Assembly: GCF_037482845.1 (NCBI RefSeq)
Contig: NZ_JBBHJW010000009.1
Coordinates: 1 to 64,000, forward strand
From: Paucibacter_B soli
GTDB lineage: Bacteria; Pseudomonadota; Gammaproteobacteria; Burkholderiales; Burkholderiaceae_C
Direction: 5' to 3'
Length of the DNA stretch: 64,000 bases
The notes beneath the pieces were generated by a model, which was given only the letters and a program-made list of their open reading frames with translations, was not told the DNA's origin and made no database searches. The position numbers and the translations under genes were made by a program. Positions 1 to 6,367 of this stretch are shown here, in pieces. The stretch's first letter is position 1; the number at the start of each line of letters is the position of its first letter.

Positions 1-400
1 TCGTAAGCGTGAACGGGCGGCCGTCATTGGTCAGGAACACCGGGCCTAGCTGGACCAGGCCGCGCCACTGAGAGCGCCAGGCTGTCACCCCCTGCCCCAT
101 CTTCACCCGCTCGGCGAAGTAGGCATCCAAGGCGTCGCATAGCTTCGAGTTAACCCAGTACACCGGCCGGGCCCGACCGTTGAAGCTGATGGCCGCGCGA
201 ACCTCCGACCGTCGCCTGAACTCGCCGCGCTCATCGAGCACGTCGGCGACTTCGAGTAGGGCAACTTCGGTGGCTGTCATTCCTGTGCCGTACAGGACAT
301 GCAACAGCGCCACATCGCGGGCTGCCGTCTGCCCGGTGACGGCCGCCACCTTGAATGCGTGGCGCATCGCGGCGTCTTCGATCACGGGAGCCTTGGCCAT
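1..400 (-). CDS. Tyrosine recombinase/integrase fragment, cut by the window edge
   Basis: The frame is open from an ATG at 400 to the left edge and gives 133 residues. The segment RDVALLHVLYGTGMTATEV is typical of the start of the catalytic domain of phage-type tyrosine recombinases (the Arg-containing LLYxTGLRxxE region). The usual Arg of 'TGLR' is Thr here, so this could be a divergent or inactive family member. The rest, including the HxxR and Tyr motifs, lies outside the window. A GGAGGA ribosome site sits 8 bases upstream of the ATG. It is transcribed leftward, away from the small-gene array, and is separated from it by a hairpin terminator. The fold is recognised; the role in integration, resolution or cassette shuffling is inference. 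Confidence 0.7.
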   Translation of the reverse strand, partial: MAKAPVIEDAAMRHAFKVAAVTGQTAARDVALLHVLYGTGMTATEVALLEVADVLDERGEFRRRSEVRAAISFNGRARPVYWVNSKLCDALDAYFAERVKMGQGVTAWRSQWRGLVQLGPVFLTNDGRPFTLT

Positions 401-533
401 CGGAATAGTCCTCCAGGCCACGAGAATACGAGACGATTTCGGCAGCATCACGCCAGAACTGTCCGCAAAGCCGCGCCAACCCTACGAATCTAGGAAACTT
501 GGGCCGAACAGTCCTTCCCGTCCGGCCATGAAG

Positions 534-568
534 AAGCCCCGGCATCCGATGAAGGATGCGCGGGGCTT
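534..568 (-). terminator. Hairpin terminator ending the small-gene array
   Basis: AAGCCCCGGCATCC pairs with GGATGCGCGGGGCTT with one bulged base and a six-base loop. On the minus strand the stem is followed by a pyrimidine-rich CTTCTTC stretch. It lies directly downstream of the last small minus-strand gene. Confidence 0.65.
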
Positions 569-590
569 GGGGTGTTGAGAGTGCGGTCGG

Positions 591-837
591 TCAGACTTTT
601 CGCCAGCCTCGATATGGGTTGAAGACACAGGTCGTTGGCAAGACTTGATACTCGGTGCGGAGTACCTCGTTCGGGCAGCGCTCCAAGTAGTCGAGCTGTG
701 CCGACATCTGCAGGTGTTCTGCCAAGCTGCTCTCAGCCCGGTAGAACTCACCTGCCTTGCGGATCGCCAACACGACTGCAAGCAAGCAGTCCTGCGGTGA
801 CAGCAACGTCGTCGGGGTGGGATTGGTTCGTCGTCAT
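591..837 (-). pseudogene. Small unknown gene, apparently frameshifted
   Basis: The array's conserved leader (AGGAGAAC..GAAA before ATG) points to a start at 837. That frame reads MTTNQSHPDDVAVTAGLLA and stops after about 30 codons. A different frame running from a TTG at 806 to 591 gives 71 plausible residues beginning LLSPQDCLLAVVLAIRKAG and ending FNPYRGWRKV, but it has no ribosome site. The simplest reading is one gene of about 82 residues with a single-base frameshift between roughly 770 and 806, caused by mutation, sequencing error or recoding. The alternative is a short leader peptide overlapping a TTG-started gene. I recognise no domain. It is the last gene of the minus-strand array before the terminator. 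Confidence 0.5.
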
Positions 838-895
838 TTTCATTGTTCTCCTGTTTGATGGAGAGCACCGGCCCGGAGGGCATTGAGCGCCCTCC
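838..895 (-). repeat. Repeated intergenic leader, copy 1
   Basis: Copy of the leader found in front of four genes of this array: a GGGC/GCCC hairpin, the block CCGGGCCGGTGCTCT, a short spacer, then AGGAGAA and the start codon. Confidence 0.65.
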
Positions 896-908
896 GAGGA
901 TGTTGAAA

Positions 909-1175
909 TCAGCCTCGGGGCCGCTCTGCCATAGCCAACAGTTCCTGAGCCGCCTCAGCTTCTTCGGCGTCGTTGAGCTTTGGTCCGGTCTTCAGCGCCA
1001 TGGATCCCTGACGCAGGTATGAATCGACATGCTCGCCAACTTCGTCCTTCGGCATTCCCCACTTCATTGCGAAGGTGTCGATAGCCGAGTCACGACGTAC
1101 TGCCAAACTCCATTCCGGAGCCACTTTTTCGAGACGTGAGAACTCAGCGTCGAGTTCAACATTGTTGGTGTTCAT
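909..1175 (-). CDS. Small acidic protein of unknown function, 88 aa
   Basis: The start at 1175 is fixed by AGGAGAAACTGAAAATG. The product is charged and predicted helical, with no Cys, no signal peptide and no membrane segment. It contains the motif WGMPKDEVGEHVDSYLRQG and ends in an acidic/Ala-rich helix. It lies in the middle of a run of small minus-strand genes and shares the repeated intergenic leader with three of them, so common post-transcriptional control is likely (inference). I do not recognise the family. Confidence 0.7.
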   Translation of the reverse strand: MNTNNVELDAEFSRLEKVAPEWSLAVRRDSAIDTFAMKWGMPKDEVGEHVDSYLRQGSMALKTGPKLNDAEEAEAAQELLAMAERPRG

Positions 1176-1232
1176 TTTCAGTTTCTCCTATTTGTGAAGA
1201 GCACCGGCCCGGGTGGGCATCAGATGCCCATC
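1176..1232 (-). repeat. Repeated intergenic leader, copy 2
   Basis: Second leader copy. It has the hairpin TGGGCA-TCAGA-TGCCCA, then CCGGGCCGGTGCTCT and CAAATAGGAGAAACTGAAA ahead of the start at 1175. Confidence 0.7.
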
Positions 1233-1244
1233 TGGGTGAGGTGA

Positions 1245-1526
1245 CTAGATAAGCCGGCAGTCTTGGCTCAGGTCGCGGCCATCAATGGCTGCGTCCAGAA
1301 CGTCAAGAGCCGCGTAGCCCGTGATCCAGTGGTGGTCCGAGCGTTTGACAGCGCCTTGAATGACTTCGCGAGCTTCGCTCAATGAGGTCACTGCAGGGTC
1401 ATCGCGAAGTTCCGCGGTTTGCTTCGCCAACGCAACAGCCTGGCTGAGCGTGTACTGTGCAAACGGGTGCTTGACGTCATTGGCGCCAAAGGTCGCCGAG
1501 CGTTGCGAATCTACGTTTCCGATCAT
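1245..1526 (-). CDS. Small unknown protein, 93 aa
   Basis: It begins two bases after the stop of the preceding gene, so the two are almost certainly translated together. The upstream GAAAATG junction resembles the array leader but lacks the hairpin block, which fits translational coupling. The product is soluble. Its central part (QAVALAKQTAELRDDPAVTS) is predicted helical, and HHWITGYAALDVLDAAIDG follows. No catalytic motif is recognised. Confidence 0.65.
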   Translation of the reverse strand: MIGNVDSQRSATFGANDVKHPFAQYTLSQAVALAKQTAELRDDPAVTSLSEAREVIQGAVKRSDHHWITGYAALDVLDAAIDGRDLSQDCRLI

Positions 1527-1528
1527 TT

Positions 1529-1729
1529 TCAGCCTGCATTGTTGCCGTAGGCATCGAGAGCAGTCTCGATAGCTGCTTCCAGCACACCAGGCGGCGAGTC
1601 GGCCAGCGCAAGCGCCATGGACTCCAGGGCATCACGATAGCCTGATTCGTACCTGTGTTTTCCAGGAAGTGCTTCAGCAACCTTCGAGGCAATTGGTTCA
1701 AGACGCGCATTGCGTGCGTTTCCGCTCAT
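1529..1729 (-). CDS. Small Ala-rich unknown protein, 66 aa
   Basis: The start at 1729 follows AGGAGAAACGGAAA exactly. The product is short and helical, with repeated Ala/Glu helices (LEPIASKVAEALPGKHRYES, then ESMALALADSPPGVLEAAIE). There is no signal peptide or Cys. It is the first gene of a coupled pair with the 93-aa gene. The family is unknown. Confidence 0.65.
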   Translation of the reverse strand: MSGNARNARLEPIASKVAEALPGKHRYESGYRDALESMALALADSPPGVLEAAIETALDAYGNNAG

Positions 1730-1785
1730 TTTCCGTTTCTCCTATTTGGCGGAGAGCACCGGCCCGGTGGGGCAGCAAGTGCCCG
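1730..1785 (-). repeat. Repeated intergenic leader, copy 3
   Basis: Third leader copy: GGGCACTTGCTGCCCC hairpin, CCGGGCCGGTGCTCT, then CAAATAGGAGAAACGGAAA before the ATG at 1729. Confidence 0.7.
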
Positions 1786-1802
1786 TCCGGGTTGGTTTTG
1801 AT

Positions 1803-2015
1803 TCAAGGCTCGTCGCGTTGGTTCCAGTCGCCCGTTGTGAGGGCGGTAGTGGCTGCGTCTTCTGTTGGCCAGTATTCGACGGACTCGCGACTGCAAGGCC
1901 CGTCGTCAGTCGCCGTTCCGATGTAGAAGCCAGCCTGAGAGCGAAGCACCTGCAGCGGAAGACGCATGCCGCAGTAGGCGAAAGCATGCTGTCCACTTCG
2001 TGTGGTTGCCATCAT
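1803..2015 (-). CDS. Small unknown protein, 70 aa
   Basis: It starts at 2015 (or the second ATG at 2012) after GAAGGAGGCACTGAAA, a strong ribosome site that differs from the shared leader. The product is mixed alpha/beta with aromatic residues (QAGFYIGTATDDGPCSRESV, then EYWPTEDAATTALTTGDWNQ). It lies 14 bases after the preceding zinc-finger-like gene in the same operon. No family is recognised. Confidence 0.6.
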   Translation of the reverse strand: MMATTRSGQHAFAYCGMRLPLQVLRSQAGFYIGTATDDGPCSRESVEYWPTEDAATTALTTGDWNQRDEP

Positions 2016-2029
2016 TTTCAGTGCCTCCT

Positions 2030-2233
2030 TCAGCCGATCTGCAGATTGCCGTCAGGTCGGGTGAACATGCCCTTTGTGCAAGGCCGCGTGGACTTGCCGT
2101 CAGGCCACTTCACGACCAGGCGGCGACCGGTGCAGCCCTCCATCTGGCAGCGATAGCCGGCTAGATTGCTGGCGACACCAGTCGTCAGTCCGTCTCTACT
2201 GACGACTGAAGCTGTCTTTCCGTTGTTCGTCAT
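2030..2233 (-). CDS. Small Cys-containing (possible zinc-binding) protein, 67 aa
   Basis: The open frame runs further upstream, but AAGGAGAAACGGAAA fixes the start at 2233. The product has YRCQMEGCTGRRLVVKWPDG followed by a third Cys (RPCTKGMF), which could make a small metal site. There is no signal peptide. It is the first gene after the promoter-like box at 2315-2341 and heads the small-gene operon. Zinc binding is inferred from Cys spacing only. Confidence 0.65.
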   Translation of the reverse strand: MTNNGKTASVVSRDGLTTGVASNLAGYRCQMEGCTGRRLVVKWPDGKSTRPCTKGMFTRPDGNLQIG

Positions 2234-2272
2234 TTTCCGTTTCTCCTTGAAAGGCAGAGCACCGGCCACAAA
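2234..2272 (-). repeat. Repeated intergenic leader, copy 4 (shortened)
   Basis: It keeps GGCCGGTGCTCT and CAAGGAGAAACGGAAA but lacks the GGGC/GCCC hairpin of the other copies. It directly precedes the ATG at 2233. Confidence 0.6.
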
Positions 2273-2314
2273 GTCAACAGGTGATGCTCAGAGTTTGACC
2301 CTTACTGCTGTACA

Positions 2315-2341
2315 GATATCACGCACGGTTGGCGCCGACAA
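2315..2341 (-). promoter_or_regulatory. Promoter-like box TTGTCG-15-GATATC
   Basis: TTGTCG is separated by 15 bp from GATATCT and reads into the small-gene operon starting at 2233. The surrounding 30 bases are almost identical to the box at 4643-4669. Confidence 0.6.
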
Positions 2342-2455
2342 GGCCCATCAGGGCGTTTCAAGGAAAGTTGGCGCATAGGCTTCTAGTTCGGCACGGGACG
2401 GCCAAACCGGATTTCGACGAGGGTAAACGCAGCCGAAACCGAATACCCGGTCTTC

Positions 2456-2651
2456 CTAGCCCATCGCCTTCATTGAAGCCTTGGCGTCCGCCCACTTTTC
2501 GGCGTCCGCCTTGCTGCATTCGATTGCTGTCGTACAGCGCCCTTGGGCCGCCGCCTTAGTGGTTGGGTACTTTACGGCTGTCACGTCGCCAGCGATAAGT
2601 CTGACTGCGACATCGCAGATCAACTCGTGCCGGCTGCGTTCTGACCCAGCA
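2456..2651 (-). pseudogene. 3' part of a small gene split by IS element A
   Basis: The frame reads SERSRHELICDVAVRLIAGD and continues to a stop at 2456, with a natural-looking C-terminus (AEKWADAKASMKAMG). No start or ribosome site precedes it. Joining base 2651 to base 4111, that is removing 2652-4110, restores one uninterrupted frame with the gene fragment 4111-4280 and predicts a 121-residue protein. The two halves are therefore one gene interrupted by the IS. Its product is unknown. Confidence 0.7.
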
Positions 2652-2717
2652 GCGCGGCAAGCCACGGCCTTCAGGCCGGAGAAGGAAAGCGCCGAGCCTG
2701 GCGTCCTGCCAGGCGAG

Positions 2718-2745
2718 TTGGCACGTTTCCGGTCCATGTGATATC
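2718..2745 (+). promoter_or_regulatory. Promoter-like box TTGGCA-16-GATATC ahead of tnpB A
   Basis: TTGGCA lies inside the 74-bp IS end and GATATCT just beyond it. The GTG of tnpB is 8 bases after the box, so a leaderless tnpB mRNA is expected. Confidence 0.5.
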
Positions 2746-2753
2746 TCGATTTC

Positions 2754-4046
2754 GTGAGCATCAAGGCCTATCGATTCCAACTACGCACTCGACCGGCGGT
2801 CGAGGCTCAGTTGCGTCGATACGCCGGCATGGGTCGGCAAGTCTGGAACAGAGCCTTGGCCGAGCAGCGTGCACGGCATGCCCGCGGCGAGAAGTACGCC
2901 GGCCATGCCGAGATGTGCAAATGGCTCACAGTCTGGCGCAACGCGCCGGCGACTGCTTGGCTTGCTGAAGGCCCGGTTCACCCGCAGCAGCAGGTGCTGC
3001 GGCGACTCGATGAGGCGTACAAGCGGTTCTTCGCCGCTGCGAAGGCAGGACAAGCAGGAGGCCGCGGCCGCACCGGACCACCGGAGTTCAAGCGCTACGG
3101 CGATGAGCCTGGCATCCGCTTCCCCGACCCGAAGCAGTTCAGCATGGATGCGGCCAACGGCCGCATCAAACTGCCCAAGCTCAACTGGGTGCGGCTTCGC
3201 ATGAGTCAGCGGGTCGATGGTGTGCTGCGCAATGTGAGCATCACCCGCGAAGGTTCGAAGTGGTTTGCGTCGATCCAGGTCGAGACTCGCGAAACTGTGC
3301 CGGCGCTTGGTGTTGCGCCAACGCTGGGAATCGACCTGGGGCTGGCGGCGTTCGCCGCCACCTCGGCTGGATTCCTGGTCGCGCCGCTCAAGGCGCTGGC
3401 CAGGCAGCAGGTGCGCCTGCGGCGCTACCAGCGCAGCGTTTCTCGCAAGAAGAAGGGCTCGGCCAATCGCAAGAAGGCGGTAGCCCGGCTCGGCGCGCTG
3501 CATCGTCGCATCGCGCATCAGCGCAGCGACTGGCTGCACAAGCTCTCCACCGACTTGGCCGACCAGCACCCGGTCATCGCGCTCGAAGACCTGCGCATCA
3601 AGAACATGTCGGCCAGTGCCAAGGGCACCGTCGAAGCGCCGGGCAAGAACGCCCGAGCGAAGGCCGGGCTGAACCGCGGCATCCTCGATGCCGCATGGGG
3701 CGAGTTCGCCAGGCAGCTCACCTACAAGGTCCAGTGGCGCGGTGGCCAGGTCATCCTGGTCAACCCGGCATACACGAGTCGCACCTGTCGCATCTGCGGA
3801 CACGAGTCGGCTGAGAACAGGAAGAGCCAATCGCTCTTCAACTGCGTGGCCTGTGGCCACACAGAGAACGCGGACGCTCACGCCGCGAAGAACATCTTGG
3901 CCGCGGGGCACGCGGTCTGGTCGATGGAAACTTCGACCGTTGCCTGTGGAGGAGAGGTCAGTCGCGCAGCGGCCCAGCGTCAAGCTCGGTCGAGGCGCGC
4001 AGCTCCGATGAAGCAGGAACCCACCGAAGCAAAGGCTTTGGTATGA
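2754..4046 (+). CDS. tnpB: TnpB, RNA-guided nuclease of IS200/IS605 (element A), 430 aa
   Basis: All hallmarks of an intact TnpB are visible. Residues 1-180 form the N-terminal OrfB helix-turn-helix/WED-like region. RuvC-I is GIDLGL with Asp194. RuvC-II is ALEDLRIKNM with Glu278. A four-Cys zinc ribbon (CRICGH ... CVACGH) is followed by RuvC-III Asp374 in NADAHAAKNI. Length is normal for the family. TnpB enzymes use a transcript from the element's right end as guide and cut DNA next to a short target-adjacent motif; activity here is inferred from the intact residues. The start is GTG at 2754, 8 bases after the GATATC box. The C-terminal tail reaches into the region expected to encode the guide RNA. 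Confidence 0.9.
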   Translation: MSIKAYRFQLRTRPAVEAQLRRYAGMGRQVWNRALAEQRARHARGEKYAGHAEMCKWLTVWRNAPATAWLAEGPVHPQQQVLRRLDEAYKRFFAAAKAGQAGGRGRTGPPEFKRYGDEPGIRFPDPKQFSMDAANGRIKLPKLNWVRLRMSQRVDGVLRNVSITREGSKWFASIQVETRETVPALGVAPTLGIDLGLAAFAATSAGFLVAPLKALARQQVRLRRYQRSVSRKKKGSANRKKAVARLGALHRRIAHQRSDWLHKLSTDLADQHPVIALEDLRIKNMSASAKGTVEAPGKNARAKAGLNRGILDAAWGEFARQLTYKVQWRGGQVILVNPAYTSRTCRICGHESAENRKSQSLFNCVACGHTENADAHAAKNILAAGHAVWSMETSTVACGGEVSRAAAQRQARSRRAAPMKQEPTEAKALV

Positions 4047-4110
4047 GCTTGTCTCATTCCAAGTCCAGCGCAGTAGGAATCCTCGGCCTTCAGGCCGGGG
4101 AGGATGTCAA
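3960..4110 (+). ncRNA. Predicted omega/reRNA scaffold of element A
   Basis: By analogy with characterised TnpB elements, the guide RNA overlaps the tnpB 3' end and runs to the right end. Here a stable CGGCCTTCAGGCCGG hairpin lies just before the terminal GTCAA. The guide would be read from host sequence after 4110, which is the interrupted gene itself. The 5' limit is a guess. Confidence 0.4.
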
Positions 4111-4280
4111 TTTGAAGCAGATTTCGGCAGACCCTCAAGGGTCGCTGCTTGACATGAAGCGAGGTGGGCCGTCGCTTGCTGGCAGTGATCCAGATCCTTG
4201 AGCATGGACACGATCTCGTCTTCGGTGATCGGCTCTTTGCGGGCCAGCTTGGCATAGGTCGCCTGGATGTCGGAGCGCAT
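4111..4280 (-). pseudogene. 5' part of the small gene split by IS element A
   Basis: ATG at 4280 starts MRSDIQATYAKLARKEPITE and reads to the IS boundary, where a chance stop inside the IS would end it at 4107. It starts 3 bases after the stop of the gene at 4284-4619, so it belongs to the operon driven from the box at 4643. Joined to 2456-2651 it gives a 121-residue, mostly helical protein of unknown function containing a few Cys residues. Confidence 0.7.
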
Positions 4281-4283
4281 CGA

Positions 4284-4619
4284 TCAGGCCTCCAAAACTG
4301 TTCCGCCGGCTGCAATGACCGCAGCCTTGATGGCGTCCAACTTGTCCAGCGGGGCCTCGATCATCAGTGCCGCCGTGCTTTGAGCCTTCAGCCACTCGCT
4401 GGCGTGGCTGACCATGTCCATGTCATCACCGTCGTCATAACAGACGATGCCGCCACGGATCTCCACCTTGTCGGTGTCCTTCATCGACTCGACATCGAGA
4501 TCATCCGTCTTGGTGCCATTGACGAAAATTTCATTGTCGTCGTGAAACGCGCCATCAGGCCACCACGCCGGATCCTCGTAGTACCGTTTGAACTGCGCGC
4601 CGGTGAGAGTGATGCTCAT
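4284..4619 (-). CDS. Acidic unknown protein, 111 aa
   Basis: First gene after the promoter-like box at 4643-4669, with ribosome site AAGGAGT upstream of the ATG. It is strongly acidic, with the patch DDGDDMDMVSHASEWLKAQS in the middle. The C-terminus (APLDKLDAIKAAVIAAGGTV) resembles a helix of ribosomal-L7/L12-like or ACT-like folds, but I cannot assign a family. It is co-transcribed with the IS-split gene downstream. Confidence 0.7.
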   Translation of the reverse strand: MSITLTGAQFKRYYEDPAWWPDGAFHDDNEIFVNGTKTDDLDVESMKDTDKVEIRGGIVCYDDGDDMDMVSHASEWLKAQSTAALMIEAPLDKLDAIKAAVIAAGGTVLEA

Positions 4620-4642
4620 AGGTTGACTCCTTATGCAGTTGA

Positions 4643-4669
4643 GATATCACGCACTGTTGGCGCCGACAA
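4643..4669 (-). promoter_or_regulatory. Promoter-like box TTGTCG-15-GATATC
   Basis: It reads leftward into the 111-aa gene at 4619. From the -35-like TTGTCG through GATATC it differs from the 2315-2341 copy at a single position, so the two operons probably share regulation. Confidence 0.6.
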
Positions 4670-4675
4670 GGCCTG

Positions 4676-5257
4676 TCATGGCATCAGGCTCAGGCATGCG
4701 CCTTCGCAGACCTCGCCGACCACCTTGTGCAGAGCCCCGGTCTCTGGCGAAACCAGGTCTTCGGCCCACTCGAATCTCATGAGCTTGAGTGCGGCCCCGA
4801 AGATCGCTAGACACTCCATGCCATGCTGCTGGGCAGACAGGTAGATGATGCCCTGATAGCCCGCTGCCGCGGCCTGCTTGGCCAGGTCTTGAGTGAATCC
4901 AAACCGCAAGGACTGGAGAACGGGCCTGGACGATGCGTGCGGCCGCAGGTCCAGCAGCTTGATCTCGGCATCAGCGCGCATGCAGAGCAGCTCGCGCTTG
5001 GCGACTTCAGCCAAGGACAGCCACATCTTCTCGCGCCTGGCCAGGGCTTCGTAGGCTGCTGTGCAGGGTTGCATTGCGAAGTAACCAACAAGGTCATCAT
5101 GGAGGTCAAAGCGACCCCTCATGAGGCCAGGGGGCGCCAGGCGCAGCTTTCCCACTCGACGTGTGCCAGGGCGCGGCTTGGAGCACTGAATTCGAAATAC
5201 TGCTGTTGTGGCCGGCAGCAGATAGGCCGGTGATTGCTCAAATTCGTTGAGGTCCAT
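4676..5257 (-). CDS. RES-domain toxin (probable NAD+-degrading enzyme), 193 aa
   Basis: RES-family features appear in order: an N-terminal FRI segment with an Arg at about residue 22, the GRFDL block, a conserved EALARRE helix, and C-terminal YLSAQQHGMECLAIFG, equivalent to the family's YxSxR...CxAxF strand. Characterised RES toxins (MbcT, Res) destroy NAD+ by phosphorolysis or hydrolysis; that activity is inferred here. It follows the Xre/MbcA-like antitoxin gene by 9 bases in the usual antitoxin-then-toxin order. It is shorter than some family members but the core is complete. Confidence 0.8.
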   Translation of the reverse strand: MDLNEFEQSPAYLLPATTAVFRIQCSKPRPGTRRVGKLRLAPPGLMRGRFDLHDDLVGYFAMQPCTAAYEALARREKMWLSLAEVAKRELLCMRADAEIKLLDLRPHASSRPVLQSLRFGFTQDLAKQAAAAGYQGIIYLSAQQHGMECLAIFGAALKLMRFEWAEDLVSPETGALHKVVGEVCEGACLSLMP

Positions 5258-5266
5258 CGGGAGGGA

Positions 5267-5731
5267 TCAGGTGCCCTCCGCTCCCGCCAGCTCCATCACC
5301 CTTGCCAGCTCGCCTTGCTCAATGGCTTGGCGCGGCGTTCTGCCGTCCAGGCCGCCTTGCGGCGTCTCCAGAAATCCCAGGATGGCCCATCCATCAGTCA
5401 CATCAAGTGCAGCGGACAGTCGCTGGATCGCTGGCCACATCGCCGGCTCGAACTGCCAGCGCGGCAGCTTGAACCCGCGCGTGGTCTGGGCGAGGCCGAT
5501 GGCCCTGCCCTTCTTGATCCATGCGTTGATCGTGACTCTCGATGTTCCAGCCATTTCAGCGGCCTGGTCTGTATTGACCATGTCCTCAGCTTCCAGCCGC
5601 TTCATTCGGTCAGCTTGACCCGAAGCGATGAGCGCGGTTGTGGCCGCCAGGGACATGTAGGGTGAATGTCGGTCGGCTTGGGCGCCCATTGGCCGCCCAG
5701 GAGCGGAAGTTGTTGTCGAAAGGTGCTTCAT
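5267..5731 (-). CDS. Xre/MbcA/ParS-type antitoxin, 154 aa
   Basis: A helix-turn-helix of the MerR/excisionase sort (VNTDQAAEMAGTSRVTINAW) occupies about residues 52-72. The C-terminal part has the toxin-binding domain (DUF2384) pattern WAILGFLETPQGGLDGRTPR. That C-terminal domain normally inserts into the active site of the RES toxin, and the N-terminal domain represses the operon. The first 50 residues are low in structure and an internal start (Met26 or Met42) is possible. It is paired with the RES gene immediately downstream. Confidence 0.8.
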   Translation of the reverse strand: MKHLSTTTSAPGRPMGAQADRHSPYMSLAATTALIASGQADRMKRLEAEDMVNTDQAAEMAGTSRVTINAWIKKGRAIGLAQTTRGFKLPRWQFEPAMWPAIQRLSAALDVTDGWAILGFLETPQGGLDGRTPRQAIEQGELARVMELAGAEGT

Positions 5732-5755
5732 ATCGCTTTCGCGTCCCTCTGGGGG

Positions 5756-6268
5756 TCAGGGCAAGTTTCGGCCGTCTACCTTGCTAGTGCCGAAATAGCC
5801 ATTGGCACGCACTGGAGTGGTCCAAGTGGCGATTTGCAGGTTCACGCGCTGCAGGAAACTGCGGGCGAGCACCCACATCAAGAGTGCTGACTTCCGGCAA
5901 GCGTCCGCAGCGAGACTGCATCCAACCTTGAGCAGGTGGCGAATGATCCGCCGGTCTTCGACTGCGTGCTGGACCTCATCCAGCGCAGAAAGAATCGAAT
6001 TTAGGTTGTGATGCGCTCGGCGCACCGTGGCAACAAGCGACTCGTACGGCGACAGCGCTTGATTCAGGACATCTTCTAGATCATCCTGAGTTAACGCAGT
6101 CTTGTCGGCAAAACCTCGAAGTCTACGAATCTGCTCCGCAGCCCTGGCAGCCATTCCACGAGACTGGCGCCCACACCCCCGATGCCGCTGCAGTCGCAGG
6201 TCGGCGAGCACACCATCAAGGCGCGCATCGCTATCCGCAAAGCAGTGGGTCAGCTCAAGGAGCTCCAT
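5756..6268 (-). CDS. Helical unknown protein, 170 aa
   Basis: Predicted almost entirely helical. Residues 40-110 (RAAEQIRRLRGFADKTALTQ, then NQALSPYESLVATVRRAHHN) look like a coiled helical bundle, and a C-terminal hydrophobic stretch (SALLMWVLARSFLQRV) could contact a membrane. It lies 24 bases upstream of the RES/Xre pair and may be co-transcribed with it from the TATAAT promoter at 6303-6333. I do not recognise the family, and the ribosome site is weak, so the start is uncertain. Confidence 0.55.
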   Translation of the reverse strand: MELLELTHCFADSDARLDGVLADLRLQRHRGCGRQSRGMAARAAEQIRRLRGFADKTALTQDDLEDVLNQALSPYESLVATVRRAHHNLNSILSALDEVQHAVEDRRIIRHLLKVGCSLAADACRKSALLMWVLARSFLQRVNLQIATWTTPVRANGYFGTSKVDGRNLP

Positions 6269-6302
6269 GGGGATCTGTTAATCTCGTTAAGTTCGTAAAC
6301 GG

Positions 6303-6333
6303 ATTATAGGCACAGTTTTCTGGAGGTGCACAA
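6303..6333 (-). promoter_or_regulatory. Sigma70-like promoter TTGTGC-19-TATAAT
   Basis: A perfect TATAAT with a TTGTGC 19 bp upstream reads into the 170-aa gene at 6268. It differs from the window's GATATC boxes. The long spacer lowers confidence. Confidence 0.45.
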
Positions 6334-6367
6334 GGTCCGGGTGACGACCTTCTTAGTATCTCCGGCC

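Larger units (their letters stand above)
2652..4110 (+). mobile_element. IS200/IS605-type element A (tnpB only)
   Basis: The left boundary is supported by a 74-bp end that recurs alone at 33982-34055. The right boundary is the hairpin CCTCGGCCTTCAGGCCGGGG followed by AGGATGTCAA, as expected for an IS605-type right end. Excising exactly this interval restores the split host gene in frame. There is no tnpA, so mobility would depend on a Y1 transposase in trans. No target duplication is visible, as expected for this family. Confidence 0.75.

Noticed and set aside
2781..3983. 400-codon minus-strand frame, and similar frames opposite the other tnpB genes
   Set aside because: Shadows of tnpB; the plus-strand frame has the full RuvC and zinc motifs.
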